Of a DNA stretch of 64,000 bases, positions 32,908-44,439 are shown piece by piece; position 1 is the first letter of the stretch, and each line of letters begins with the position of its first letter. Where the stretch lies: the NCBI GenBank assembly GCA_030248195.1, contig JASAND010004359.1, positions 35,854 to 99,853 on the forward strand, in the 5' to 3' direction. A program made the translations under genes and the position numbers. Origin of the DNA: Trissonchulus latispiculum (taxonomy: Eukaryota > Nematoda > Enoplea > Enoplida > Ironidae). Below the pieces are notes generated by a model that was given only the letters and a program-made list of their open reading frames with translations, had not been told where the DNA came from and did no database searches.

Positions 32908-33647
32908 CATGGTTTTTTTGTGTTTTTTACTGTGTTTTCGCACACTTTTTCTTACAAAAACACACTTTTTCTTAGAAAAACACACTTAAAAACACACCGA
33001 AATTTTGAGATTCAGAAGCAAAATTTTACTAATTTCTTCAAAAGTTTTGAACTACAGAAGACCATTTCTTGAAAAAATTTTGCGCCTGCGGCGCGCTTGT
33101 CTTTTCATTCATTTTTCAAAGCTTTGGCGTCCTACCTCTGTGCTTGTGTCCTTTTTCTTTTGTAATCCTCTAGTATATGTATAAGTATATATATAGTATA
33201 TATATACGTACAATGTACATACTTATTATTATATTAGTTTACCACATTATTTACTTTAAGCTGCATTAAATCTCTAGCACCGTTTCAAAAGAAAAGATGG
33301 TTTACAAAATCAAAAGGTTCAACTGTTTCCATTGTGGTTTTTTACCGATTTTTAAAAAATTTTCAGCGCCCCCCAGACCCCCCGTTGCTAATACGCTTTT
33401 CTTCCTTTTCTTTCGATGATATTGCGCTCATTTCGTCCAAATCGACCATACACGTCAGTATCTATTGACTTTTATCGCTAGAACGACAAAAACCAACTAG
33501 GAATAGGCTATATGTAGTAAAAATAGTCGTAAACGCATTTAAAACGCGAAAAATCAATTTTTAGAAAAAACACATTTTCTTAGAAAAACACACTTTTTCT
33601 TAGAAAAACACACTGAAAAGCACGGGTCCGAATTTGAAAAAACCCTG
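32908..33647. mobile_element. H2: 740-bp hAT-like element, word AAAACACACTTTTTCTTAG
   Basis: Begins CATGGTTTTTTTGTG, ends TTTGAAAAAACCCTG. Perfect 8-bp duplication ACCACAGC (32900-32907, 33648-33655). The word CACACTTTTTCTTAGAAAAA is repeated at 32940-32995 and at 33565-33615. A GC stem (GCGCCTGCGGCGC) lies at 33083 and the CCCCCCAGACCCCC module at 33368. Termini match H1 and H3. Inserted in an R repeat. Confidence 0.9.
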
Positions 33648-33923
33648 ACCACAGCACTCTGTCTACAGCCACATTGGGTACGCAGTTCTATGACAAAGGC
33701 TGCTCACCTCATTTAGGCCTTTCATTTTATACCTAATTTGACCACTTTTGAAAAATTTTATTTTTGACCCAAAATCGCCTAAGTCCCCACCCCACCCCAT
33801 CACAGCACTCTACAGCCACTTTGGGTACGCAGTTTTATGACAAAAGTTGCTCAGCTCACTTAGAGCTTTCATTTGATACCAAATTTGACCACTTTTGAAA
33901 AATTTTATTTTCGACCACTTGAC

Positions 33924-34120
33924 CATAGATGTGTTGGGGGGGTGGGTAAAATGACAAATTTTGGCGACCCCCCCCCAGATTTTCAGATTTTTGGTACCCC
34001 CCAGATTTTTGGCCAAAAAGTGGCCAAAAATGGCATAAAATCGAAAATTTAGGGGGGGCCCACCCGCCCTCCGTCGGAACCCCCCCACCCCAGAAATTTT
34101 TGCCCAGCCACACCTATATG
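33924..34120. mobile_element. M1: 197-bp MITE with 8-bp target duplication
   Basis: Ends CATAGATGTGTTGGGGGG and GCCCAGCCACACCTATATG. Flanks CACTTGAC (33916-33923 and 34121-34128), perfect. The interior is GGCCAAAAAGTGGCCAAAAA with G/C runs near the ends. M2 (49326-49568) is the same family in opposite orientation. Confidence 0.88.
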
Positions 34121-34345
34121 CACTTGACTCCCACCCGACGGCAAAGTGGAACCAGCCCAGCAAAATACGTATATATATACGTCGGATGGCAAAAGGGATA
34201 ACGGGAATGAGCTGGGCGCACCAGAAAACCCCTATAGACAAAGTTTTGAGAGGCCAGGTAAAGCCTACTATGGACCTCCAGGAAGCGGTTGCCGACATGA
34301 CCCTCCAGAAGGCAAAGTGGAATCAGCCCAGCAAGATGGGTAAGT

Positions 34346-34843
34346 CTATGATATATATATATACACAGAGAAAATTATATATAGGTAATGTGCAACAGCC
34401 CAAAATACCCAGACCCAGATACCCACTACCCAGATTTCCAAGCCCAAAATAAGGACAAGGGCCCCACCAGTCACTAAGGCTAAGGCGCTCAGAAAATGGC
34501 AAAATTGAAGTACGTATATATTTTTGGTCAACATTGTTAAGACTTTCCATCTTCGCCGGAATTTTTTGGTCAAAATTTGTCATTTTGGTGCTAAAACTTA
34601 ATTTCTGAGCACTTGTAAGCTTAGTTAGTTATGCAGAAAATGTAGTATATATATAATATATATATGTTACCATATTTTTAGCATTTTTATTTAGCCCATC
34701 CCCCACTTTTGGTCATCCCCCAACTTTTGTCGCCTAGAGAAAACCCAGCTACTCCCACCCAACTTTTTTCAAGGTACACCTATGACCGTAAGCGCCTTCC
34801 AAGATGTTTTGGATTAGCCAAACTGTTTAAGGAATTTCTACTA

Positions 34844-34847
<4 letters not shown>
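34346..34847. other. Non-coding; K-like fragment
   Basis: Contains GCCGGAATTTTTTGGTCAAA and AAAACTTAATTTCTGAGCAC (34555-34615), a fragment related to the K elements and to the start of the B blocks, with C-rich ends (34700-34765). A (GAA)n tract at 34849-34876 is the tail of the following LINE. Confidence 0.5.
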
Positions 34848-34878
<31 letters not shown>

Positions 34879-36419
34879 TTACTTCAGTATAGTGAGAGTA
34901 AACACAAAATCATAAAAATAGTAACAGAAAATCAAAAATAAGTATATATATAGTAAAAAGGCAACTAATAACAGAAGAAACCTAGCTTTATACCCATACG
35001 GAAGTAGGCAAGAGAGGATCAGTTTTGATCACCTAACCCCTTGCCCTTCAGAAATCTTGATAAATCTACATTTTTGGCCAGAAGATTAGTAAAACTAGTT
35101 ATATTTGGCGCTAACACCACATTAGGAGGTAGTGAATTCCAAATTTTAATTATTCTACAATGAAACAGATTTTCTAAGGAGTTGTTAGAAGTTCTTAGCG
35201 GTAGTTTTAAACGGAAAGCGTGGCTACGTGTGACTGATAACGGTGCGAAAGAAAAAAGTTCATTAAAGTCAATGCCTATTAAACCATGAACAATCTTGTA
35301 AGTCAATTTTAGGTCCTGCAAAATTCTACGATACTCAAGACTTTGCAACCCAGCAGCTGTTAACCGTTCGGTGTAAGATAGTGCCTGTAATCCAGGGATA
35401 CGCTTAGTAAAGCTACGTTGGATTTTTTCAATCATATTTATATCTTTATGTAAAAAAGGTGACCATATACTGGAGCCAGATTCCGAAATAGGCCTAACAT
35501 AGGTTTTAAACATTTTGATTAAAAAATCTCTATTTCGCGACTTAAAGCCACGAAAAATCATGGCCTGTACAAACATACATTTCTTGTATACCTCTCTGCA
35601 ATGTTCTGAAAACTTTAGGTTATGTGACAATGTAAAACCGAGATCTTTCATAGTTAATTTACAAGGCAATTCTTCGGCATTAATACTATATCTGGCAGGT
35701 TGTACGTAGCCTCCAAATACACATACTGAACACTTTTGAATGGCAAGGGATAATTGCCATTTTTGAGACCACTCATACAACCTGACAAGATCTTCCCGAA
35801 GAAACAAATTTACCGCAGATTTTTTATCCACTCCAGAGTACAGTTTTACATCATCAGCATAAATCATAATTTCTGACTGTTGCACACAGTCTACAATATC
35901 ATTTATATATATTAAACACAGAATTGGTCCTAAAATAGTCCCTTGTGGAACCCCACTTTTAACGTCACATAAATTTGATTTTGACCCGTCAACATCCACA
36001 AATTGTGTGCGACCCTGTAATAAAGAGCTAATCCACTTTACTAGTCTTCCTTTAAAGCCATATTTTCCTAATTTATATATTACCTTAATATGAGAAACAG
36101 TGTCAAAAGCTTTAGCAAAATCAAGATAACAACAGTGTACTGTCCTACCAGAGTTCATAATATTGAACCAATCAATTAACGAGCCTAAGACATTGCTAAC
36201 AGTTGACCGCTTCTTCAAAAAACCATGTTGCCGGCTTGATAATAGGCGGTTTGCATGTAAAAAATTTACAATTTCATCACGAATAATACTTTCCATAACT
36301 TTACAACAAACAGCAGTGAGACTAACTGGTCTATAGTTAACTGGATCGGAGTTTTCGCCTTTTCTTTTATAAATTGGAATGACTTTAGCCACTTTCCATT
36401 GGTCAGGGAGAACACCAGC
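34848..36419 (-). pseudogene. L3: CR1/Jockey-like LINE, 5'-truncated reverse transcriptase
   Basis: The minus-strand frame (to stop near 35019) encodes RT from VLPDQWKVAKVIPIYKRKGE and NYRPVSLTAVCCKVMESII, through DFAKAFDTVSH (first catalytic Asp), SGVPQGTILGPILCLIYIND, and MIYADDVKLYSG (catalytic YADD). It continues to a full C-terminal domain (FTKRIPGLQALSYTER, WNSLPPNVV) and a (TTC)n 3' tail. The catalytic residues are intact, but the 5' end is missing. P1 is inserted at 36420, and the frame resumes beyond it at 47798-47830 (EASFNAGV...). It is the most complete LINE protein here. Confidence 0.9.
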
Positions 36420-37292
36420 CATAGGTGAACCAGGCTACAGTTTACCCCATCTGAGACCCCCCCCCACGGAGAGGCCAGACCCACACGAAGCCCTTTTCTA
36501 GAAAACAATTAGAAAAAATTGAATTTTTTCCAATTGTTTTCCAATTGTTTTCTGCAGTTAATAAATGTTTTCTAATTGTTTTCAAATTACTTTCTACTAA
36601 TTTTCTAAAATGGAAAACAATAGGAAAATATAGTTAATATTTTTTCAAAATGTTTTCTAATTGTTTTCGTATATTTTTCCACATAAGAAAACAATTAGAA
36701 AAGAATTAACGCATTTTTTTCTTGTTTTCTAATTGTTTTCCAGTTAGAATATAATTCGAAAAATATATGTAATTTTTTGTAGTTTTTCTATATGTTTCTG
36801 GCATAAGAAAGTACCATCAAAATCAAAGCGAAAGTGGGGTTGGTGCTTGGAAAAAATTTAAGGAGGGTGTGAGTGTCTCTTAGTAAAACAACAGCGGGCT
36901 TGCTTGCTAACCGATTTGGGGAAACCGGATAGGGGCAATTGAAATTTTTTATGGTGTTGATAAAAAGTCTGGTGTTCAGTCTATTTTTTCTATTTCTATT
37001 TTCAGTTTAGTTCTATTTTCAGCTATTTTATACAAATTATTTTGCATTGTTTGTTTATTTTCAAATTTTGAAGTTTTTTATAAGTAGAAAATATATATTA
37101 ATGTTTCGAAAATGATTCCAAGTTTTGATGGGTCACACCCCTTCAACATAAGAAGTCCTAAGTTTCTCTGCCAAAATGCCTGGATATAATTTACTAAAGA
37201 CTCACAAACACGAAAAAAGATGTTTTAGCCTTCACAACGGCAGTTTAGAGCCACCAGACTTCATACTGGGCGCTGCTGAGGTCCATCAGCGC

Positions 37293-38598
37293 CACGGTTT
37301 TTTTTTTGTGTCCAGGAGCGTGTCCAGACACAAATTTTCTTAGCTGGACACAAAAATTTTTAGCTGGACACAAGGTAGACACAGCTAAATTTTTCATAGA
37401 GAAGTGTCCAGAAAAAAATTCCTGAGCATCCCAAATCTTTAAAAAAAGCTCTAACTTTTTAGGGGGCTATCGCCCCCAAGACCCCCCGCTCTTATCCTTA
37501 CATTTTTTCTCCTTTAGGCTTTGGCAACCTATCTTAACTTGGTTAATCGTTCCGCAACTATGTACCTACCTCCTATGCTTAACATTTCTATTTTTACTTA
37601 TTTCATTTATATTTAACTTAATTTAATAATTTCTTAGAAAATCCACCTCTAGGGCGAAGTTTCTTTAGCAAATCCATGAAGTTAGTTCGATTTGGCAGTT
37701 GAAATTTCAAGGTAACTTTAGCCATTATTTGTGCAAAGATTAGCCAATATTAATTTCTTAGAAGGCTAGTTTTCAAAAAATTCTTCGGCTTCTGGGGGGC
37801 TTCGCCGAAAAAAAAACTGCGAAATTCCGCACTTTTTTTGAAAATTCCGCAACTTTTTTCGGAACTCTGCGTAAAGTTCCGCAAAAATTTTTGACCTAGC
37901 CGAATGGACCGACTCTACGCAGTCTTCGGCTGTCTGCAATCAAAATGGTTGCGTATTTTTGAGCACTAGTGTAGCTTGGGAGCTACACAAAAGTGCACTA
38001 GGATTAGGTAGTTAGACAGTATGTGTAGTCTGCTTGCATTCTCTAGCGGGCTTACACTACTATACACATGCTTCGACTTTTGAAATATAGTTGTAACTTG
38101 GTTAATACGTACTATATGTTCGTTAAATGTTAAAATACGTTTAAATATATACAACCTAGTTAATAAAATTCATGTTATATTTGAAAAACTAAAAATATGA
38201 ATTTCGCAATTTTTTGCGAAATTTCGCAAAAAATTTTGGAGGTCTGCGTAAAAGTTCGCAAAAAGTTTCGACGAAAAAACACCCCCAGACTTTGTCCCTG
38301 TGGGTTGCGACGTCAACAAGAAACGTGTGGCATCAGTGACCCTTGCAAATTGCTAGACAATTGCAAACAATAGACAACTATATATAATTTATTCGCATAA
38401 TAACAAATTTTATTCCTACACTAAAATAGCGCGTTAAATACCACTTATATAATATATTATATATTATATAATTATATAATATACTATATTAGCGCTGCGC
38501 GAAATTTTGTTTCTGGACACAACTTTTCTTAGCTGGACACAAATAAAATTAGCTGGACACAAGTTTGACACAGTCCCGATTTTCAAAAAAAAAACCCT
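37293..38598. mobile_element. H3: 1.3-kb hAT-like element, word TTAGCTGGACACAA
   Basis: Begins CACGGTTTTTTTTTTGTGTCC-like sequence and ends TTTTCAAAAAAAAAACCCTG. Perfect 8-bp duplication ATCAGCGC (37285-37292, 38599-38606). The word TTAGCTGGACACAA recurs at 37338-37385 and 38505-38565. The centre holds GGGGGCTATCGCCCCCAAGA (37461). A second insertion or module with GCGAAATTCCGC-like words occupies about 37806-38283, interrupting a GGGGGGCTTCGCC hairpin. Confidence 0.88.
37806..38283. mobile_element. H4: insertion inside H3 with GCGAAATTxCGCA words
   Basis: Left cluster AACTGCGAAATTCCGCAC, TTCCGCAACTTTTTTCGG, CTGCGTAAAGTTCCGC (37816-37893). Right cluster GCGAAATTTCGCAAAAAATT and CTGCGTAAAAGTTCGC (38215-38262). 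It splits the GGGGGGCTTCGCC...CCCCCAGAC hairpin of H3. The exact ends are not clear. A related right-hand cluster lies at 40620-40695. Confidence 0.5.
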
Positions 38599-38799
38599 GA
38601 TCAGCGCCACTAACACTTCCGGCGGGGTCAGTTGCCCTAGTTGGGACATTAGGTTAGCGGTTTTGGGTTCTATTCTAAATTTCGTGCGCTCTATCCAAAA
38701 CGTATGAGAAAGCTTTGCTATCTGCTCTCTGGGATCCGATCCGCCCGCCACTGATTTTTTGTTAATGTGGTGATTTTTTGTTGAACCTTTAACAAAAAA

Positions 38800-38802
<3 letters not shown>

Positions 38803-38847
<45 letters not shown>
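38803..38847. repeat. (CA)n microsatellite
   Basis: About 45 bases of alternating C and A inside S1. Confidence 0.95.
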
Positions 38848-38849
<2 letters not shown>

Positions 38850-39140
38850 CTGCAACTTACTGGTAGATCGAAACGAAACTGGGCTGCTTTAAAGCTTAGC
38901 CCAAGACCTATCCATGGGCCCTCAAAGTAATCGGTTTGGTTTAGTTTTGCGAAAGTTCCAGCCAAAAAAACGAATTTGTATCTTTTTTGTCAAGTTTGCT
39001 AGTTTTTGCAGAAAATTTGAAAAATTTTTCTCGCCTTCGACTCGTATTTTTGACGCCTTTCAGTCTTGTCCAAGTACATAGGTAATAGAATACTTAGTGA
39101 AAGCTTATGCGTTGAAATTGTTTTAGCGTATACGTATATA

Positions 39141-39399
39141 CAGGCGCGTAGCCCGGGGGGGGGGGGCGAGGGGGGCATGCCCCCCCGAAATCAGAGGCAA
39201 AAGAAAAAATTTCAATGAGTAGCAGCAGCAGCGTGAATATTTTGAAAAATTTTCGCCTGTGGCGCTGCTTCTGCACGAAAATATCCCAAAAATCACTGGG
39301 TTTTGCTTAAAATTTGCCTCCAAGTGGTCAGTTGCGGTGGAAATTTCAGATCATTTTTGACTTGCCCCCCTCCGAAATTTTTTTCTGGCTACGCTAGTG
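39141..39399. mobile_element. N1: 259-bp hAT-like MITE
   Basis: Ends CAGGCGCGTAGCCCGGGGGG and CTGGCTACGCTAGTG. Perfect 8-bp duplication CGTATATA (39133-39140 and 39400-39407). The interior has GCCTGTGGCGCTGCTTCTGC, a small GC stem. Non-coding; the frame through it is an artefact. Confidence 0.85.
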
Positions 39400-39415
39400 C
39401 GTATATATATATATA

Positions 39416-40187
39416 CACTAGCGTAGATACGGGGGGGCGGGGGGGGGGCCGCCCTCCCCGAAATAATGGCTTTGCCCCCCTGAAAAATTGGGCAAAGGAA
39501 AAATTTTACGCTCGCGCGGAGCGCGGGCGTTTAACTTTTTTAGAAACATACACAAATTATACATTAATGCTTCAAATTAGCTCAAACATTGATGCATTTT
39601 CTACACCATTAAAAAATTTTTGCGCTCCCGGCGCGAATTTTGGTTATTTAGATTATCAAAATTATTATTTTTCACTAAACAAGCTAACGAATGTTTGTAT
39701 ATATAAGTTGCTTTGCAGTTTTGTTGTTATCTGCGTTATTCCCAACATCATCAGCCTTGGCATAATTGGTCGATATGATCAGAATACGCAGTTCTTAATG
39801 GGAGCATCCTAATTGTTTCAGTTTTCGGACAAGACATTAAACGCAGAAAATAGCAAATAAATGTGTATACAAAATGTTGTTAGTCAATTGATAAATCATT
39901 TATAAAGAATTAAATGTTTCAATAGCGTTTAATGGCGAAATTTAAAAATTTTCTCAACTTCTGGGGGGGCCCGCCCCGCCCCGCACCGTTTGTGACTTTG
40001 CGTCACGCTTTCAGTTGTAGTAAATCGAAAACATGAACCATAGAATACGTACTTTTGAATGAATAGAACATCTTGCAGTACAATACGCAGTGTGCATGTT
40101 ACGCAAAACTAGAAAATTTTACCCCCCCCCTCAAATGTCCTCTGTCAAAACCGCCCCCCCTGAAAATTTTTTGTACCTACGCTACTG
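39416..40187. mobile_element. T4: T-family element, inverted orientation
   Basis: Begins CACTAGCGTAGATACGGGG and ends GTACCTACGCTACTG, flanked by TATATATA on both sides (39408-39415, 40188-40195). It contains the CGCGCGGAGCGCGGGC stem (39514) and the CTTCTGGGGGGGCCCGCC module (39959), both counterparts of T1. It shows that the T family moved independently of the satellite. Confidence 0.85.
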
Positions 40188-41029
40188 TATATATATATAT
40201 ACATATATGTAAGTAAACTAGGTAATTTTTCTAAAACATCTAACGAAATAGATGCACACTCATATGCAGTAACCGCACGCACTACGTATGTATAGTGTGC
40301 TGTGAAGTTGTCTAAGCATTCATTGTGCAGAGTCGTGGATATACTTACCCACTTAGCGACTTAACCAGTTAAGACACGAAATTGTACAACAGAATAAATC
40401 AAGATCTTTGCTCAAATCGCTAAGAAAAATTGAATTTCTAGCTTGAATTTTCCAGAAACCTCTAGCTTGTTGCTGGGGGTTGCTTCGACTTTCGAAAACT
40501 GTTAGCAACATAATATGATTAGTATTATTCGTTAAATGTTAAAAATCGAATTATACACAAGCTAAATAATAAAATTCATTAGTTTTCTTTGAAAAACTAA
40601 AAATATATATGAGTTTTGCAATTTTTTTTCGAAATTTCGCAAAAAATTTTGGAGGACTGCATAGAAGTTCGTAAAAACTTTCGACGGAAAAAATTCTACG
40701 GAATTTCTAGGTTTGTGTTTAACCATCATTTTTTATCATCCTCGCATTAATGATTTTTTCAGGGGAGGCCTGGAGGTTCCGCTGATGGTGTGTATATATA
40801 TAATTCCTACAATACGTATATATATCTGTACGATCAAATGTCTGTGATCTGAATGTGTGGCACTTTTAGTTTGGGGAACTGCGGGCTTCTTTCCAGATTC
40901 AGAGCCCATTCCCACTTTTAGGAAAGCATCTTCGACACTTTTGGCGTGTATCACTTATCAATAATTAGAGTGACGGAGATAGAGTGGCGAAGAAACAACA
41001 AAGATTCATTACTCAATGAATGTTTGTTT
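40188..41029. other. S1 interior, no gene
   Basis: Matches S2 at 46340-46500 (GCACGCACTA...GAAGTTGT, TCGTGGATA). It contains an H4-like fragment (40620-40695). No coding region recognised. Confidence 0.5.
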
Positions 41030-42281
41030 AACAAGGAAGTCCTGGAAAAGTAAAGGAAAATTCAGAAAAAATCAGAAAACATGAAGAAAATATTCTGTAA
41101 AACTCTTGGGAAGGAAGCTAGAAAATAGTGAGAAAATATTGAGAAAATAATAGAAGTAGTTTAGAAAACAATTAGAAATAATTTAGAAAATGTCCTTTTT
41201 TTAGGGAAAACAATGAGAAAACATTAAGAAACTTGCTAGAAAACGGTAAGAAATTAATTAGAAAACAATTAGAAAGTGGGCCTCAGTTAGAAAACATTTA
41301 ACAGAAAATAATTAGAAAACAAATAGATATTTTTTAGAAAACAATTAGAAATAATGTTCAGTTAACTGCTGGAAAGTTTTTGGAAAAAAATTAGAAACTT
41401 TTTTCCAATTGTTTTCTAAAATTGGGCTTCGTGTGGACCCACACGAAGCCCTTTTCCAGAAAACAATTGGAAAAAATTGAATTTTTTCAAATTGTTTTCT
41501 AATTGTTTTCTGCAGTTAACAAATTTTTTCTAATTGTTTTCAAATTACTTTCTACTAGTTTTCTAAAATAGAAAACAATGGGAAAATATAGTTAATATTT
41601 TTTTCCAAATGTTTTCTAATTGTTTTCATATAATTTTCCAAATAAGAAAACAATTAGAAAAGAATTTAGACATTTTTTCCTATTGTTTTCTAATTGTTTT
41701 CCAGTTAGAAAATAATTCGAAAAATATATAATTTTTTCTAATTTTTTTTCTATATGCTTTCTAGCATTTCGATGTAATATCAAGATAAAAGTGAAAGTGG
41801 GGGTTGGTGATTGGAATAAATTTAAGGAGGGTGTGGGGGTGTCGCTTAGTCAAACAAGAGAGGACTTGCTTGCCAACGGATTTGGGGAGGGAAATGGGAT
41901 AGGGGCAACTGAAATTTTTTATGTTGACGAAAAGTTGGGTTCTCAGTCAGAATCAGTTAAATAATTTACAAATTGTTTTGCATTGTTTGTTTGTTTTCAA
42001 CTTTGAATGAAGTTTTCCTATAGAAAATATTAATGTTTCGTAAATGATTCTAAGATTTGATTATAAATTTATTGATAGCGAATACAATTTGTTCTACAGT
42101 TTTTTCAATTTAGGATCGCGCAAAAAATCCCGTTGCGAAAATTTTGTTGGGGGAATTGGTAAGGTGTTAATAATTGTCCCCCCCACCCCTTCCAAACCCA
42201 TGACAGCTGCATTGGGTTTTAGCAGGTTTTGTCACATTTAGGTCATTTTATATATATGCACACACACATATTTATTATATA

Positions 42282-43394
42282 TATAGCGCGGCGGGAAAAG
42301 AAAACCCACTCTGAAATGCGGGAAAAGAAAACCCATCGGCAGTGTGAGACAGCCATATGAGCTAGATCAGATTTTTATAGTCTATCTTAAAGAGCGTCCA
42401 AAACTACCCTAGGGGGCGTATTATTGTAGTCTCCGGTACTTCCCAGCAAATTTTGTGGGACTTTTAAAATTTTGAAATCTCTGGTCCCAACATGGAGGTC
42501 AGACATGGTCAACTTTGGTGTGTCACCCTGAACTACTGGAAAGACCTAGGGCAAAACGGATTATAGTTTTACAGAGGATATGTTTTAAACTTTACGTCGG
42601 CATATGCTGTTTGGTTCTAGTGCCTGTAGTGCGACCTGGGGGTTACCTTCATTCGGCGGGAAAAGAAAACCCACATGCGGGAAAAGAAAACCCAATTTTC
42701 AAAATGGAATATTTTTCAAACCGTTAGCAACAAAGGTCATATTAACACTTAAATTTGTTTAATAGAGCCTCTGGATTTAATTGGTGGAGGCTTTACCTGG
42801 CATCGTTCCGTTATGTGTAGCCCAGATGATCAAATTGTGGCATGGTGCCATTTCAAGCCAAATTTGCAATTTTGACCAAATTTTGATAATCTTTTACGTT
42901 AAAATGGTCTAGTTTGGCTCAAAATACAATAAAAACTTGTTTTCTATATTACAGAATGTTCAAGCTGCAGAAAATAAGCAAATCTAAAAAATTTCCAAAA
43001 TTTGCCTATCTTTACGTGTTAAACATGCAAAATTTTTAAATATTAATATGGCTTAGATTATCGCACAAATTTTGATATTTTTCAATGCAGACGTACTAAA
43101 AACAACCCGCTCTTTCGAATGGTGCAGTCAAAATAGTTCTGGCACCCTTCTAGCAAAAAATTCAGAATGGGTTTTCTTTTCCCGCATATGGGTTTTCTTT
43201 TCCCGCATTGGGTTTTCTTTTCCCATCTGTTTCGTCGAAAATTTCCCACGAACGGTAAGTACTAGGGAGATGTTTTATGGCTCATTTTGAAGCTTTTCGC
43301 AAGGCCTCATGGTAGTTATCGTTAGATTTTCGATTTGTAGCTTAATAGAAAAGTTACAGCGAAAATTTGGGTTTTTATTTCCCGCCGCGCTATA
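42282..43394. mobile_element. E3: ~1.1-kb element, word GCGGGAAAAGAAAACCCA
   Basis: Ends TATAGCGCGGCGGG (42282) and CCCGCCGCGCTATA (43394), inside (TA)n. The word is found twice at the left end, twice at about 42655-42695, three times at 43168-43230 (inverse) and once at the right end, eight nearly invariant copies. The interior shares CACCCTGAACTACTGGAAAG with E4 in inverse orientation. Open frames in it repeat the word and are not genes. Confidence 0.82.
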
Positions 43395-43431
43395 TATACG
43401 TATATACATATGCATTATATATATGCATTGT

Positions 43432-43665
43432 GTATATATATATATATATATATATATAGGTATATATATATATATATTCTGGAGATGTATCCAACAAAAA
43501 CTACCAAGGTGTGTGTATAGCGAAAAATTGGTAAAATTCATTGAAGTGTACTACAACTCGCTAAAAATTGCGGATTATTGAAAAAATCTGTTACCTTTTA
43601 ACAAGAAATAAAAATTTTTCCCGGCCGCTAACCTATCAAAAGTACATAAATGGTATATATTAGTG

Positions 43666-43700
<35 letters not shown>
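43432..43700. repeat. (TA)n tracts
   Basis: Two long TA runs (43432-43475 and 43669-43700) flanking about 190 bp of unremarkable sequence. Tyr/Ile-rich frames here are artefacts. Confidence 0.9.
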
Positions 43701-43702
<2 letters not shown>

Positions 43703-43797
43703 GATGTATATAAATGAGTTATTTTGTTAGGTTCCCAGGTTGACTAAATGTTTGTGAACCATTGGTTTTTATAAAAATTAATTGTATATACCATTGC

Positions 43798-44315
43798 TGG
43801 CATTTTTTAGTGGGGGCCCTCCTCCACTTTTCGGTTCCCCACCCCACTTTTCGCCCCCCCCCCCCCCCCCCCTCCCCCCCCCCCCGGCCCCCCCCCCCCC
43901 CCCCCAGACTTGTCGCCCCCCCCCAGAATTGCCCCCCCCAGGAATCGGACCGTCCCCCCCCCCAGAACCCCCCCCCACCCTGAAGTGCCCGGAAAAATAG
44001 GCTTTTGAGGGCAAATTTTGAAAAATTTTTCCGGCTTCGCCGGATTTTTACCCATTTTTAAGCATTTTTTAGCTATTTTAAGCTTAAATTTAAGTTAAAA
44101 ATAGTCAATTTTTTAGCTCAGCAGCAAAAAATAGCTATTTTTAGACATTTTTCTAAAAAATTTTCTTCCCCCCCCCAGAAATCCGAGCCCCCCCCAGACC
44201 TGGGCGGGGGGACCCCCCCAGACTTCCCCCCCCCCAGAAATTTTTGCCTAGGAAAAAGCCAGCCCTAGGGGGGGGGGCGAAGCCCCCCCACCTTCAAAAC
44301 CCTAAAAAATGCCAG
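43798..44315. mobile_element. K5: ~520-bp C-rich element
   Basis: Ends CTGGCATTTTTTAGTGGGGG (43798) and CCTAAAAAATGCCAG (44315). Very long C-runs lie near both ends, with an AT-rich centre (AGCTATTTTAAGCTTAAATT). The Pro-rich and Gly-rich frames on both strands are artefacts of the C-runs. Related in style to K6 and J1. Confidence 0.6.
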
Positions 44316-44439
44316 CCATTTTGAAATATGTGTGGATTTCTCTCCATTGACACTGCGGAATAGCTAGCCTTTAAACTCCAAATTCGTAACGGCTGTTTTT
44401 TGAGAAAAAACCGCGAAATTGCGAAATATATATATTATA

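Larger units (their letters stand above)
31699..34345. repeat. R: interspersed repeat, copy 2, heavily interrupted
   Basis: Several ~150-bp units (at about 31740-31810, 32735-32900, 33656-33790, 33790-33915), then the second module (34130-34345, with AACCAGCCCAGCAAAATA) seen at 4425-4905. It is interrupted in turn by a (TA)n tract plus LINE fragment, by H2 and by M1. The open frames at 33810-34298 are in this repeat and are not genes. Confidence 0.65.
36483..41434. mobile_element. S1: ~5-kb element with motif-reiterated inverted arms
   Basis: Ends ACACGAAGCCCTTTTC and GGGCTTCGTGT. The left arm (about 36489-36800) and right arm (about 41030-41425) are built from many copies of GAAAACAATTAGAAAA or its complement. 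Flanked by GACCC (36478-36482) and GGACCC (41435-41440), suggesting a 5-bp target duplication. It contains H3, N1 and T4. No protein-coding gene visible. Confidence 0.75.

Noticed and set aside
43275..43581. Tyr/Ile-rich frames on both strands
   Set aside because: Translation of (TA)n tracts.
43762..44055. Proline-rich and glycine-rich frames on both strands
   Set aside because: They arise from long C-runs inside element K5 and disappear with small changes in run length.
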